From: Eggerthellales bacterium UBA948
Lineage (GTDB): Bacteria > Actinomycetota > Coriobacteriia > Coriobacteriales > UBA8131
NCBI GenBank assembly: GCA_002293265.1
Contig: DBCW01000142.1
Location: 1 to 5,674, forward strand
Direction of reading: 5' to 3'
Length of the DNA: 5,674 bases
Of this stretch, positions 1 to 5,674 are shown piece after piece (the first letter of the stretch is position 1; each line of letters opens with the position of its first letter). The position numbers were made by a program, and so were the translations under genes. The notes beneath the pieces are model-generated. The model was not told the origin of the DNA, made no database searches, and saw nothing but the letters and a program-made list of their open reading frames with translations.

Positions 1-39
1 GCCGAAGCGACAGTGACAGATGCGTGTCAATTCTATCAT
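1..39 (-). CDS. Possible start of a gene downstream of purL (partial)
   Basis: An ATG on the minus strand at 39..37 overlaps the purL TGA stop as ATGA, and the frame stays open for 13 codons to the left edge (MIELTRICHCRFG). A four-base overlap of this kind is common between coupled genes, and purS and purQ overlap the same way as GTGA. Upstream there is only a weak purine-rich site, AAGAAAG, five bases before the ATG. The visible peptide does not resemble the usual start of PurF or PurM, which often follow purL, and I cannot name a family. Thirteen codons are too few to show real coding, so chance is a fair alternative. Confidence 0.3.
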   Translation of the reverse strand, partial: MIELTRICHCRFG

Positions 40-2492
40 GCGGACTTTCTTGTTACTAGTTGTTCTAAAATATTATTATATATGTTAGTCATTTTCTCAA
101 CATCAAGGTTTATCTTGCCCTCGATGTTTAGATTACTGCCGCCTACCTCACCAATGACGCTGTATGGTACGTTAGCATCTGTCAGGCGCGTGATAAGCTC
201 AGCGCTGTTCTTCTCCGCTACACTCACCAGTATACGGCTTTGTGTTTCGGAGAAAAGTGAGCTATGGGCAGCCAGATCATCGTCGAGTGCAACTGTTGCA
301 CCAATGCATCCGGCGATGCAGCACTCGGCAAGAGCTACGCCCATGCCGCCTTCGCTTAAGTCATGAGCGCTGGCCAACAAACCGTCTTTCACCGCATCGC
401 GAACTACCGCTTGTATATCTCGCTCCAACTCAAGATCAAGTTTGGGGATGCGTCCGGCAACTAATCCGCCGTGCATGACTTTGAGGTACTCACTACCACC
501 AAGCTCGTCTTCGGTCTCGCCAACAAGGATTATGGTATCGCCCTCGTTTTTGAAGCCGGTAGTTGCAATCTTGGTGATGTCGTCCACCAGACCCACCATG
601 CCAACAGCCGGTGTCGGATAGATGGCGTTGCCAAAACTCTCGTTATAAAAACTTACGTTTCCACTGATAACAGGGATGTTAAAGAACTTGCATGCCTCAG
701 ATAAGCCCTTTATGGCTTCGTGGAAGGTGTAAAAGACTTCGGGCTTTTCCGGGTTGCCAAAGTTTAAGCAGTCGGTGATAGCTGCCGGAGTGGCGCCTAC
801 GCAAGCTAGGTTGCGCCCGGCTTCAGCCAGTGCGATCTGTGCGCCGGTGTAAGGGTCAAGATAGCAGTAGCGACCGTTGCAGTCTGTAGTTGCTGCAATA
901 CCGCGATTGCTCATCTCGCCTCTGCCGGTATCGCCGATGCGCAGCACTGCTGCGTCTGCGCCGGGAAGCACAACGGTATTGTTCATCACCTGATGGTCGT
1001 ATTGTCTGTAAATCCAAGCCTTTGAAGCGATGTTGGGGCTGGCGAGCATCGCCATGAACATTTGGTTTAGTGGCGCTTCGGGTGTTGGCGCAAATGCCTG
1101 CGTATCCATGACTGCTGAAGGCAACTTGCCACTGATCACATGCTCCGTGAGCACATCGTGTAAAAGCTGGGGATCTTCGGCCGTTGATGAAACAAATCTA
1201 GTGCGAGATACCGGGTCATCCGCAGAGTCTTCTTCTTGGTCCTCATCAAAGAAGCTCTGCAGCATATCCAGATAAGCCGGACGCTGCATAAGCGTGTCAT
1301 ATTCCGGAGCGGATTCTGCCAGCATCTCTGCGGGCATGTCAGCGACGATGTCCTCACCTGCCGGTAAGTTGGTGTCACGCACCACAAAACGTCCGGTGTC
1401 GGTGATTGTACCGATGGCGGTACATGCTACTCCCCAACGCTTGCAGGCTTCTTCGACCGCTGCAAAATCATCGGGCTTCACCACAGCCAACATGCGCTCT
1501 TGTGACTCGCTGACCATGATCTCAAAAGGTTGCATACCGCTTTCGCGCTGCGGCACCTTAGACACATCGATGTCGATACCCACGCCACCGCGGCTGGCCA
1601 TCTCGGAAGCCGAGCTGGTAAGACCGGCGGCACCCAAGTCGCCTAGCGCCACAAACAACTTACGCTGCAAGAGCTCCAAGCACACCTCAATAAGCAATTT
1701 CTCCTCAAAAGGATCGCCCACTTGTACTGCGGGGCGCTTGTTCTCAGCGGCTTCATCAAACTCTTGCGAGGCCAATACCGAGGCACCACCAATGCCGTCA
1801 CGTCCGGTGGAAGAGCCTATCAGCACAACCAGATTGCCCGGACCTGAACCCACAGCTCGTGTAAGGTTTTCTTCGCGCATAAGCCCAATGGCCATGGCGT
1901 TTATCAAACAGTTGCCCTCGTAAGCTTCGTCAAAATACACTTCGCCACCAATGGTGGGCACTCCCAGGCAGTTGCCATATGAGCCAATGCCGGCTACAGC
2001 GCCCTCAAATAAATAGCGCTGACGAGGCTTGTCCAAGGTGCCAAAACGTAGCGAGTCCAGACAAGCTATCGGGCGTGCACCCATGGTAAAAATGTCGCGA
2101 ATGATGCCACCGACGCCGGTAGCTGCGCCCTCAAAAGGCTCGATCGCGCTGGGGTGATTGTGCGACTCCATCTTAAAAGCTACTGCCCAGCCGTCACCCA
2201 CGCTGATGACACCGGCATTTTCGCCGGGACCTTGCAAGACGTGCTCGCCTTCGCTTGAAAACATACGAAGTTGCTTCTTGGAATGCTTGTAAGAACAGTG
2301 CTCGCTCCACATTAAAGAGTAGATGTAGAGTTCTGTAAGTGAGGGGGTGCGTCCTTGAGTCTTTACTACGCCCTCATATTCCTTGGAATTGAGACCAAGT
2401 TGCAACGCGACCTCCAAGGCTAAGTCTGCGTCTAGTGTTACTACGTTATCGGAAACAGGTGCGGGAATTGCCGCATTGTTTGTTGCGCTCAT
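36..2492 (-). CDS. purL: Phosphoribosylformylglycinamidine synthase subunit PurL (small type)
   Basis: This is the 818-residue synthetase subunit of FGAM synthase, a cytoplasmic enzyme that turns FGAR into FGAM using ATP and ammonia supplied by PurQ. Family landmarks are in order: SEHCSYKHSK at 63-72, where His65 matches the proposed catalytic His32 of Thermotoga PurL; ESHNHPSAIEPFEGAATGVG at 109-128; IGGEVYFD at 181-188; DGIGGAS at 232-238; QVGDPFEEK at 257-265; SESQERML at 328-335; TTDCNGRYCYLDP at 535-547; NFGNPEKPE at 577-585; AHDLSEGGMG at 709-718; FSETQSR at 747-753. The two AIRS-like halves are joined by a linker at about 395-487 that is roughly 45 residues longer than I recall for Bacillus PurL (about 742 residues in total), with an acidic run FDEDQEEDSADD at 415-426. 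The frame is intact. The ATG at 2492 has AAAAGGAG at 2508..2501, eight bases upstream and inside the end of purQ. Confidence 0.98.
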   Translation of the reverse strand: MSATNNAAIPAPVSDNVVTLDADLALEVALQLGLNSKEYEGVVKTQGRTPSLTELYIYSLMWSEHCSYKHSKKQLRMFSSEGEHVLQGPGENAGVISVGDGWAVAFKMESHNHPSAIEPFEGAATGVGGIIRDIFTMGARPIACLDSLRFGTLDKPRQRYLFEGAVAGIGSYGNCLGVPTIGGEVYFDEAYEGNCLINAMAIGLMREENLTRAVGSGPGNLVVLIGSSTGRDGIGGASVLASQEFDEAAENKRPAVQVGDPFEEKLLIEVCLELLQRKLFVALGDLGAAGLTSSASEMASRGGVGIDIDVSKVPQRESGMQPFEIMVSESQERMLAVVKPDDFAAVEEACKRWGVACTAIGTITDTGRFVVRDTNLPAGEDIVADMPAEMLAESAPEYDTLMQRPAYLDMLQSFFDEDQEEDSADDPVSRTRFVSSTAEDPQLLHDVLTEHVISGKLPSAVMDTQAFAPTPEAPLNQMFMAMLASPNIASKAWIYRQYDHQVMNNTVVLPGADAAVLRIGDTGRGEMSNRGIAATTDCNGRYCYLDPYTGAQIALAEAGRNLACVGATPAAITDCLNFGNPEKPEVFYTFHEAIKGLSEACKFFNIPVISGNVSFYNESFGNAIYPTPAVGMVGLVDDITKIATTGFKNEGDTIILVGETEDELGGSEYLKVMHGGLVAGRIPKLDLELERDIQAVVRDAVKDGLLASAHDLSEGGMGVALAECCIAGCIGATVALDDDLAAHSSLFSETQSRILVSVAEKNSAELITRLTDANVPYSVIGEVGGSNLNIEGKINLDVEKMTNIYNNILEQLVTRKSA

Positions 2493-2495
2493 TAG

Positions 2496-3203
2496 CTAGG
2501 CTCCTTTTACGTAAGCGGCAATGGCGGTAAAAAATGCGGCGCCATCGGTGCCGTTGTTTCCGCCTAAACTATCGGTCACTCGTTCCGGATGGGGCATGAG
2601 TCCAAAAACGTTTCCGCGCTCATTGCATATGCCGGCAATGTCGTCCATCGCTCCGTTTGGGGCGCTGCCATCAACGCTACGACTGCCATCTTCATTGCAA
2701 TATCTGAGCACGATCTGCCCGTTTGCCTCCATGGATTTAAGGGTCTCGGGGTCACAAAAGTAATTACCCTCGTTGTGGTTAATCGGAATATGCAACACCG
2801 TGCCTTCGGGTAGATCAAGCCACTTACAGTTGCTTTTCTCCACTCGCATCGGCGTTTCTTTGCAGATGAACTTAAGACCGCTGTTCCTCAGTAATGCTCC
2901 CGGCAAGAGATGCGCTTCGGTGAGTATCTGAAAGCCGTTGCAGATACCTATTACCGGTCTGCCTTCGTTTGCATAAGCCGAAACCGCCTCCATAACCGGC
3001 GAGAAACGTGCAACTGCTCCACAACGCAAGTAATCACCGTAAGAAAAACCGCCCGGAAGCACTATTGCATCAAAGGCGGCTAAATTGGTGTCTTGGTGCC
3101 AGACATAGTCTGCGGTGTGACCCAGATAACGCAATGCATGTACGACATCTTGTTCGCAGTTGGAGCCGGGAAACACCACTACTCCAAATCGCATATTGGT
3201 CAC
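2496..3203 (-). CDS. purQ: Phosphoribosylformylglycinamidine synthase glutaminase subunit PurQ
   Basis: This is the 235-residue class I glutamine amidotransferase subunit of FGAM synthase. It hydrolyses glutamine and passes the ammonia to PurL. The N-terminal strand FGVVVFPGSNCEQD (6-19) and PGGFSYGDYLRCG (50-62) are PurQ signatures. The nucleophile is Cys88 in GICNGFQIL, and the rest of the triad is His205 and Glu207 in GLMPHPER. HNEGNYFC at 143-150 is also typical, and the length is normal. The start is ambiguous. GTG at 3203 overlaps the purS stop as GTGA and has GAGGTG (3214..3209) five bases upstream, which favours it. ATG at 3194 gives MRFGVVVFPG, closer to the usual PurQ N-terminus, but lies 14 bases from that site. 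The stop is TAG at 2498..2496, three bases before the purL ATG. Confidence 0.97.
   Translation of the reverse strand: MTNMRFGVVVFPGSNCEQDVVHALRYLGHTADYVWHQDTNLAAFDAIVLPGGFSYGDYLRCGAVARFSPVMEAVSAYANEGRPVIGICNGFQILTEAHLLPGALLRNSGLKFICKETPMRVEKSNCKWLDLPEGTVLHIPINHNEGNYFCDPETLKSMEANGQIVLRYCNEDGSRSVDGSAPNGAMDDIAGICNERGNVFGLMPHPERVTDSLGGNNGTDGAAFFTAIAAYVKGA
2501..2508 (-). promoter_or_regulatory. Ribosome binding site of purL inside purQ
   Basis: AAAAGGAG reads on the minus strand eight bases before the purL ATG and is encoded by the last sense codons of purQ (V-K-G-A). It fixes the purL start at 2492. The 249-residue gene has the same sequence and the same eight-base spacing. Confidence 0.85.
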
Positions 3204-3439
3204 TGCCCCACCTCATCTATCCTAAAATCTTCGATGATTGGGTTTGCGAGAAGCTTCTCGCACATCTCGGTAACCGTGTCTAAGCTGACGCTGTCTTCAC
3301 AGCTAAGCTGAATAAACTTGCCGATCTTTAAATCTTCAATACCTGTATAACCTAGATTATCCAACGCGTTTTGCGCCGTTTTACCGGCGGGATCAAATAT
3401 CCCCTGCTTACCGGTTACGAAAATCTGGTATTGCTTCAT
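3200..3439 (-). CDS. purS: Phosphoribosylformylglycinamidine synthase subunit PurS
   Basis: This is a 79-residue small subunit. In the family it dimerises and bridges PurQ to PurL, and it is needed for assembly and ammonia transfer in the small-PurL type of FGAM synthase. Visible family marks are a short N-terminal strand (KQYQIFVTGK), GIFDPAG at 13-19, an amphipathic helix that follows, KIGKFIQL at 38-45 and LANPIIEDF at 64-72. The length is normal for PurS. The ATG at 3439 has GAGGGAG at 3448..3442; counting GAGG as the core gives five bases of spacing. The last codons (DEVGQ) carry the GAGGTG site that serves purQ, and the TGA stop overlaps the purQ GTG, so purQ translation is probably coupled to this gene. 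It is the first gene of the pur cluster in this window. Confidence 0.96.
   Translation of the reverse strand: MKQYQIFVTGKQGIFDPAGKTAQNALDNLGYTGIEDLKIGKFIQLSCEDSVSLDTVTEMCEKLLANPIIEDFRIDEVGQ
3209..3214 (-). promoter_or_regulatory. Ribosome binding site of purQ inside purS
   Basis: GAGGTG lies in the last codons of purS, five bases before the GTG at 3203 and 14 bases before the alternative ATG at 3194. The spacing favours the GTG start. A run of GGGG at 3209..3206 could instead serve the ATG with a long spacing of 11, so the choice is not certain. Confidence 0.6.
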
Positions 3440-3464
3440 TACTCCCTCATTTCTTTTTACAATT

Positions 3465-3506
3465 CCCTGTTAACAAAGGGCTTAAAGGCGGCTAGAACTT
3501 CGCCTT
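3465..3506 (-). other. Hairpin and palindrome in the leader before purS
   Basis: AAGGCG at 3506..3501 can pair with CGCCTT at 3490..3485 on the minus strand, a six-base stem with a ten-base loop. Downstream, 3480..3465 is an imperfect palindrome: CCC, then TT, then the perfect TGTTAACA (3475..3468), then GGG. No long T run follows the hairpin, so it does not look like an intrinsic terminator. The elements could be a regulator site or an RNA structure in the 5' leader, or chance. I recognise no known purine riboswitch sequence in the gap. Confidence 0.3.
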
Positions 3507-3507
3507 G

Positions 3508-3523
3508 AGGCTTACTTATATCA
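3508..3523 (-). promoter_or_regulatory. Possible extended -10 promoter for purSQL
   Basis: The minus strand reads TGATATAAG at 3523..3515, which fits the extended -10 pattern TGnTATAAT except for the last base. Transcription would start near 3508 and give a leader of about 70 bases before the purS ATG. I see no good -35 hexamer 16 to 18 bases upstream, although extended -10 promoters can work without one. The site lies just after the stop of the 249-residue gene, where a purine operon promoter would be expected. The call rests on one short motif. Confidence 0.3.
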
Positions 3524-3539
3524 GCCCGCAAATAGGTAG

Positions 3540-4289
3540 TTACTTCTTGTCGGAATTGATTGCCTCCACTTTCTCAGCATCTTCTGTTACATCGGGTGCA
3601 CCGGTGGTCACAACATCATCTTTTTTCCTGCGTATCAGCTTGCGTTTTGATGCCTTAGCCGCTTTTCTTGCAGCCTCCATAGCCGCTGCTTGCTCTTTGG
3701 CTTCTTGCTCATGCTTCAACTGCTTAGGACTCTTGTTGCCGGAGCTTGTGCCTTGATGAGCACGGATCAACGGCTTCACCTTACGAAAATCAATTATCAG
3801 CGCACCAATGATCGCGGGATATGCGACAGCCAAAATGACCATCGTCATTGGAGACTGAGCCATACCGTTCATCTGCATGATGAAAGACAATGCGATACAG
3901 ACGACGCCCACGATGACGAGCGCCCAGTATCTTTTGCGCCATTTTTGGTATTCCTCAGAAGTTGGCATTCCCGGATTTGATGAAGTGAGCTTGACCATAG
4001 GGGTTTTTTGTTGAGTAGCCTTGGTAGCTTCGGTCTCCTCACCACTTTCCTGTGCCGCAAGTTTAGCTTTCTCCTCCGCTTTACGCGCCTTTTCCTCAGC
4101 CCTTGCGCGCATTTCTTTTTCACGAGCTTTTGCAGCCGCTCTTTTTTCTTGTGGTGTCTGTGGCTTCTTCTTAATGTAAACAGATGATGCCGCCGAGGAC
4201 TTGGGCTTAGCGCTGGCCGCAGACTTACGCGTTTGTCCGCTGGGACCCTCACCTGTATAACGTTCATTCATAGGGTTTCTTTGTGCCAT
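3540..4289 (-). CDS. Two-pass membrane protein with long charged tails, unknown function
   Basis: I do not recognise a family for this 249-residue protein. The N-terminal 120 residues are hydrophilic, rich in Lys, Ala and Glu, with a likely charged helix at about 45-82 (repeats of the AEEKARKAEEKAK kind). Two hydrophobic segments follow, about 121-140 (starts YWALVIVGVV) and 148-167 (MTMVILAVAYPAIIGALIID), with a short loop. The rest is again charged: a helix rich in Lys, Ala and Glu at about 186-223 ending in KRKLIRRKKDD, then an acidic end. Basic residues flank both segments (KWRKR before, RKVK after), which suggests that both tails are in the cytoplasm with a short outside loop. The ATG at 4289 has AAAAGGAG (4305..4298) eight bases upstream, a better fit than the Met at residue 7. 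It ends 100 bases before purS and need not share its job. Confidence 0.85.
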   Translation of the reverse strand: MAQRNPMNERYTGEGPSGQTRKSAASAKPKSSAASSVYIKKKPQTPQEKRAAAKAREKEMRARAEEKARKAEEKAKLAAQESGEETEATKATQQKTPMVKLTSSNPGMPTSEEYQKWRKRYWALVIVGVVCIALSFIMQMNGMAQSPMTMVILAVAYPAIIGALIIDFRKVKPLIRAHQGTSSGNKSPKQLKHEQEAKEQAAAMEAARKAAKASKRKLIRRKKDDVVTTGAPDVTEDAEKVEAINSDKK

Positions 4290-4417
4290 CAGGTTTTCTC
4301 CTTTTGTATGTTCACCTTGTCTTCACCCAACTTAATACGCGTGAGAAGGTTGTTGCATTCATTAGTATTTGCAAAGAGACAGTTTAACACGTCATATCGC
4401 ATTACATTACCGCTCAA
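4290..4417. other. Intergenic gap, no gene found
   Basis: These 128 bases separate the lipoprotein stop from the membrane protein start. Apart from the ribosome binding site I see no convincing element. TATTAA at 4337..4332 and TACTAA near the middle could be -10 boxes, but neither has a good -35. TTGCA (4353-4357) and TGCAA (4370-4374) are inverted five-base arms 12 bases apart, perhaps a weak operator or chance. There is no hairpin with a T run, so a terminator after the lipoprotein gene is not supported and read-through is possible. Confidence 0.5.
4298..4305 (-). promoter_or_regulatory. Ribosome binding site of the two-pass membrane protein
   Basis: AAAAGGAG lies eight bases before the ATG at 4289. 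It decides between this start and the in-frame ATG six codons later. Confidence 0.8.
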
Positions 4418-5674
4418 TTACGCAAACACTCTAATCATTACTGCTTCGGCTGCTGTTTTGCCTTCGGCTATACGTATTGAGCTGGTTACCACTTTGTCTT
4501 GTACGCCCCAGCTTACCAGCGCTTCGCCAAAATCTGAGCATCGGTCAGGGAGTTCGACCACGAAATTCTTTTTGCCGGTAAAGTCCACACCAACTATGCT
4601 GGCCGTAGATTTTACGATCAAACAGTTCTTACACATGGCAACCGGGCTCATGGGTGTTCGATAAAAGTGCAGGTATTCGTCATTGTCCAGCTGTAAATAG
4701 GTGCCAAATTTGGACAAACCCTCAGCGTAGGCGTAGTCACGCTCTATGCTGAACGCAAAACGCCCTTTAAGGCTTATGGCCTCTGAAACTCTTAGCGATT
4801 GAGGCATGATGATACGACCTACAGATCTATCGTTTGTGCAATCCAATGCAGTTAGCTGATAGTAGACGAGGTTGGTATTTACGCGAGGTGTCACAGTAAT
4901 GACCCCTTCGCTCACCAATGGATTGGTAATCATGCGACCATGCGATACGAACACATTATATGCTCTGGCTTGTGAGTCCGGTCTGCTTGAATCAAACTCG
5001 ATAGCGCGCAAATACGAGTTCTCTTGGCTGGCATTTCCTGTTGCCATTGGCATGGTTGTCCAATAGACCTTATTCTCGTAAACAGCAAGCATTGGCGGTT
5101 CATAGTCGTAGTTTCCCTCATCAACCATCAACGCCTCACCCGGTGTTGTGCCTGCAAGCGGTACCACATAAACTCGCCAGCTATAGTCGGCAAGGTCTAC
5201 CTCCACCCACGCCAGCCTAGATCTTGAAGCTCGTGCATCGTAGATCCTGTTGTTCTTGGTGTCTCTTATTGGCTGCTTGACTATTGTAGCCATGCTGCCG
5301 TTGTTTATATCCATAAAAGCGATCTCGCGAGAATTCTTATTTTGGTCACCGGGCTTAAGTACCAAGATGAGGTCGCTGTCAATTTGGTGCACCAAGCTGC
5401 CCAAGGGCAGGTCGTATGAGCTTACTAGCTGAAGGTATTCTTCGGGTTGGGCTTGTTCAAAATCTTGCGCCAAAACCACTTTGCCGGTAGGCACACTTAC
5501 AGTTCTGACGCCATCGCTTTCCTGACCGTCAGAGATAAGACCGGTGGATCCGTCCTCTTCTTTTGGAGCGCATCCTCCAAGCAAAACAGCGCTGCCGGCA
5601 GCCACTGCTGCAGCGGAGGCGCTTATGGTCTTGATTATGAAATCTCGCCGCGATACGTCTGATGCCTTAATCCG
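4418..5674 (-). CDS. Tat-exported lipoprotein, possible beta-propeller, 5' partial
   Basis: The frame is open from the right edge to the TAA at 4420..4418, giving 418 visible residues; the true start is outside the window. An internal GTG at 5605 would give a 395-residue product but would cut off the signal, so I reject it. Counting from the edge, SRRDFI at 8-13 is a twin-arginine motif, followed by a hydrophobic, Ala-rich stretch (about 16-32) and the lipobox LGGC with Cys35. The protein is therefore probably exported folded and lipid-anchored outside the membrane. A Glu/Asp/Ser-rich linker follows. The rest is rich in short beta strands with repeated patterns such as SRSRLAWVEV, YENKVYWTTM and LKGRFAFSIE, which look like propeller blades; that fold is inference. 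There are four other cysteines (279, 348, 351, 379), including a CKNC pair. I recognise no catalytic motif. The link to the pur genes downstream is only position. Confidence 0.85.
   Translation of the reverse strand, partial: RIKASDVSRRDFIIKTISASAAAVAAGSAVLLGGCAPKEEDGSTGLISDGQESDGVRTVSVPTGKVVLAQDFEQAQPEEYLQLVSSYDLPLGSLVHQIDSDLILVLKPGDQNKNSREIAFMDINNGSMATIVKQPIRDTKNNRIYDARASRSRLAWVEVDLADYSWRVYVVPLAGTTPGEALMVDEGNYDYEPPMLAVYENKVYWTTMPMATGNASQENSYLRAIEFDSSRPDSQARAYNVFVSHGRMITNPLVSEGVITVTPRVNTNLVYYQLTALDCTNDRSVGRIIMPQSLRVSEAISLKGRFAFSIERDYAYAEGLSKFGTYLQLDNDEYLHFYRTPMSPVAMCKNCLIVKSTASIVGVDFTGKKNFVVELPDRCSDFGEALVSWGVQDKVVTSSIRIAEGKTAAEAVMIRVFA
5570..5659 (-). other. Tat signal peptide with lipobox
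   Basis: The minus-strand reading upstream of the internal GTG contains SRRDFIIK (Arg-Arg codons at 5650..5645), an uncharged Ala/Ser/Val/Leu-rich segment, and LGGC with the Cys codon at 5572..5570. The twin-arginine pair matches the S/T-R-R-x-F consensus, and the cysteine is placed for lipid attachment after signal peptidase II cleavage. Both are established motifs; actual export is inferred. Confidence 0.85.

Noticed and set aside
13..366. Plus-strand open frame of 117 codons at the left edge
   Set aside because: It is antisense to the C-terminal part of purL, whose conserved motifs leave no doubt about the coding strand.
1294..1923. Long plus-strand open frame of 209 codons
   Set aside because: It lies wholly antisense to the conserved core of purL and shows no family resemblance. 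Such frames are common opposite well-coded genes.
3485..3506. Hairpin before purS as an intrinsic terminator of the membrane protein gene
   Set aside because: The stem is only six pairs with a ten-base loop, and no T run follows on the minus strand.
4055..4155. Lys/Ala/Glu-rich stretch of the membrane protein as a DNA tandem repeat
   Set aside because: The codons vary and there is no regular DNA period; it is low-complexity protein sequence, not a DNA repeat.
4353..4374. TTGCA / TGCAA inverted arms as an operator
   Set aside because: The arms are five bases with a 12-base spacer that lacks symmetry. This is easily due to chance and there is no second copy to support it.
4233..4664. Plus-strand open frame of 143 codons across the gap between the lipoprotein and membrane protein genes
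   Set aside because: It is antisense to both neighbours, its protein has no recognisable domain, and no clear SD site precedes it.
4418..5605. GTG at 5605 as the start of the lipoprotein
   Set aside because: The frame is open upstream and contains a twin-arginine motif in the right place before the hydrophobic segment, so the start is further right.

Overview
The window is a run of genes that all read on the minus strand, so transcription goes from right to left. No RNA gene, mobile element, CRISPR array or long repeat was seen. The confident part is a compact purS-purQ-purL cluster. It encodes the three-subunit FGAM synthase, which carries out step four of de novo purine synthesis: FGAR + ATP + glutamine to FGAM. 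A separate PurS, a separate PurQ and a small-type PurL are the arrangement of Gram-positive bacteria, archaea and some others, not the single large PurL of Escherichia coli. Base composition looks near 50% GC and Shine-Dalgarno sites are strong (AAAAGGAG). The lipoprotein at the right edge combines a twin-arginine motif with a lipobox. Together these fit a Gram-positive host, perhaps a moderate-GC actinobacterium such as a member of Coriobacteriia. That placement is inference and is not proven by the window.

Layout in transcription order: (1) 5674 to 4418, a lipoprotein with a Tat signal whose start codon lies beyond the right edge; (2) 4417 to 4290, 128 bases with no gene; (3) 4289 to 3540, a 249-residue protein with two membrane segments and long charged tails, function unknown; (4) 3539 to 3440, a 100-base gap with a possible extended -10 promoter, a short hairpin and a TGTTAACA palindrome; (5) purS, 3439 to 3200; (6) purQ, 3203 to 2496, overlapping purS by four bases (GTGA); (7) purL, 2492 to 36, beginning three bases after the purQ stop; (8) a possible next gene whose ATG overlaps the purL stop (ATGA) and which leaves the window after 13 codons.

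PurQ releases ammonia from glutamine, PurS bridges the complex, and PurL uses ATP and the ammonia to amidinate FGAR. The overlaps and the SD sites embedded in the preceding genes suggest that the three are translated in a coupled way. The two upstream genes have no visible link to purine synthesis. I found no convincing new biological system here. The points worth a second look are the extended acidic linker in PurL, the Tat/lipobox start of the exported protein, the unexplained membrane protein and the structured leader before purS.
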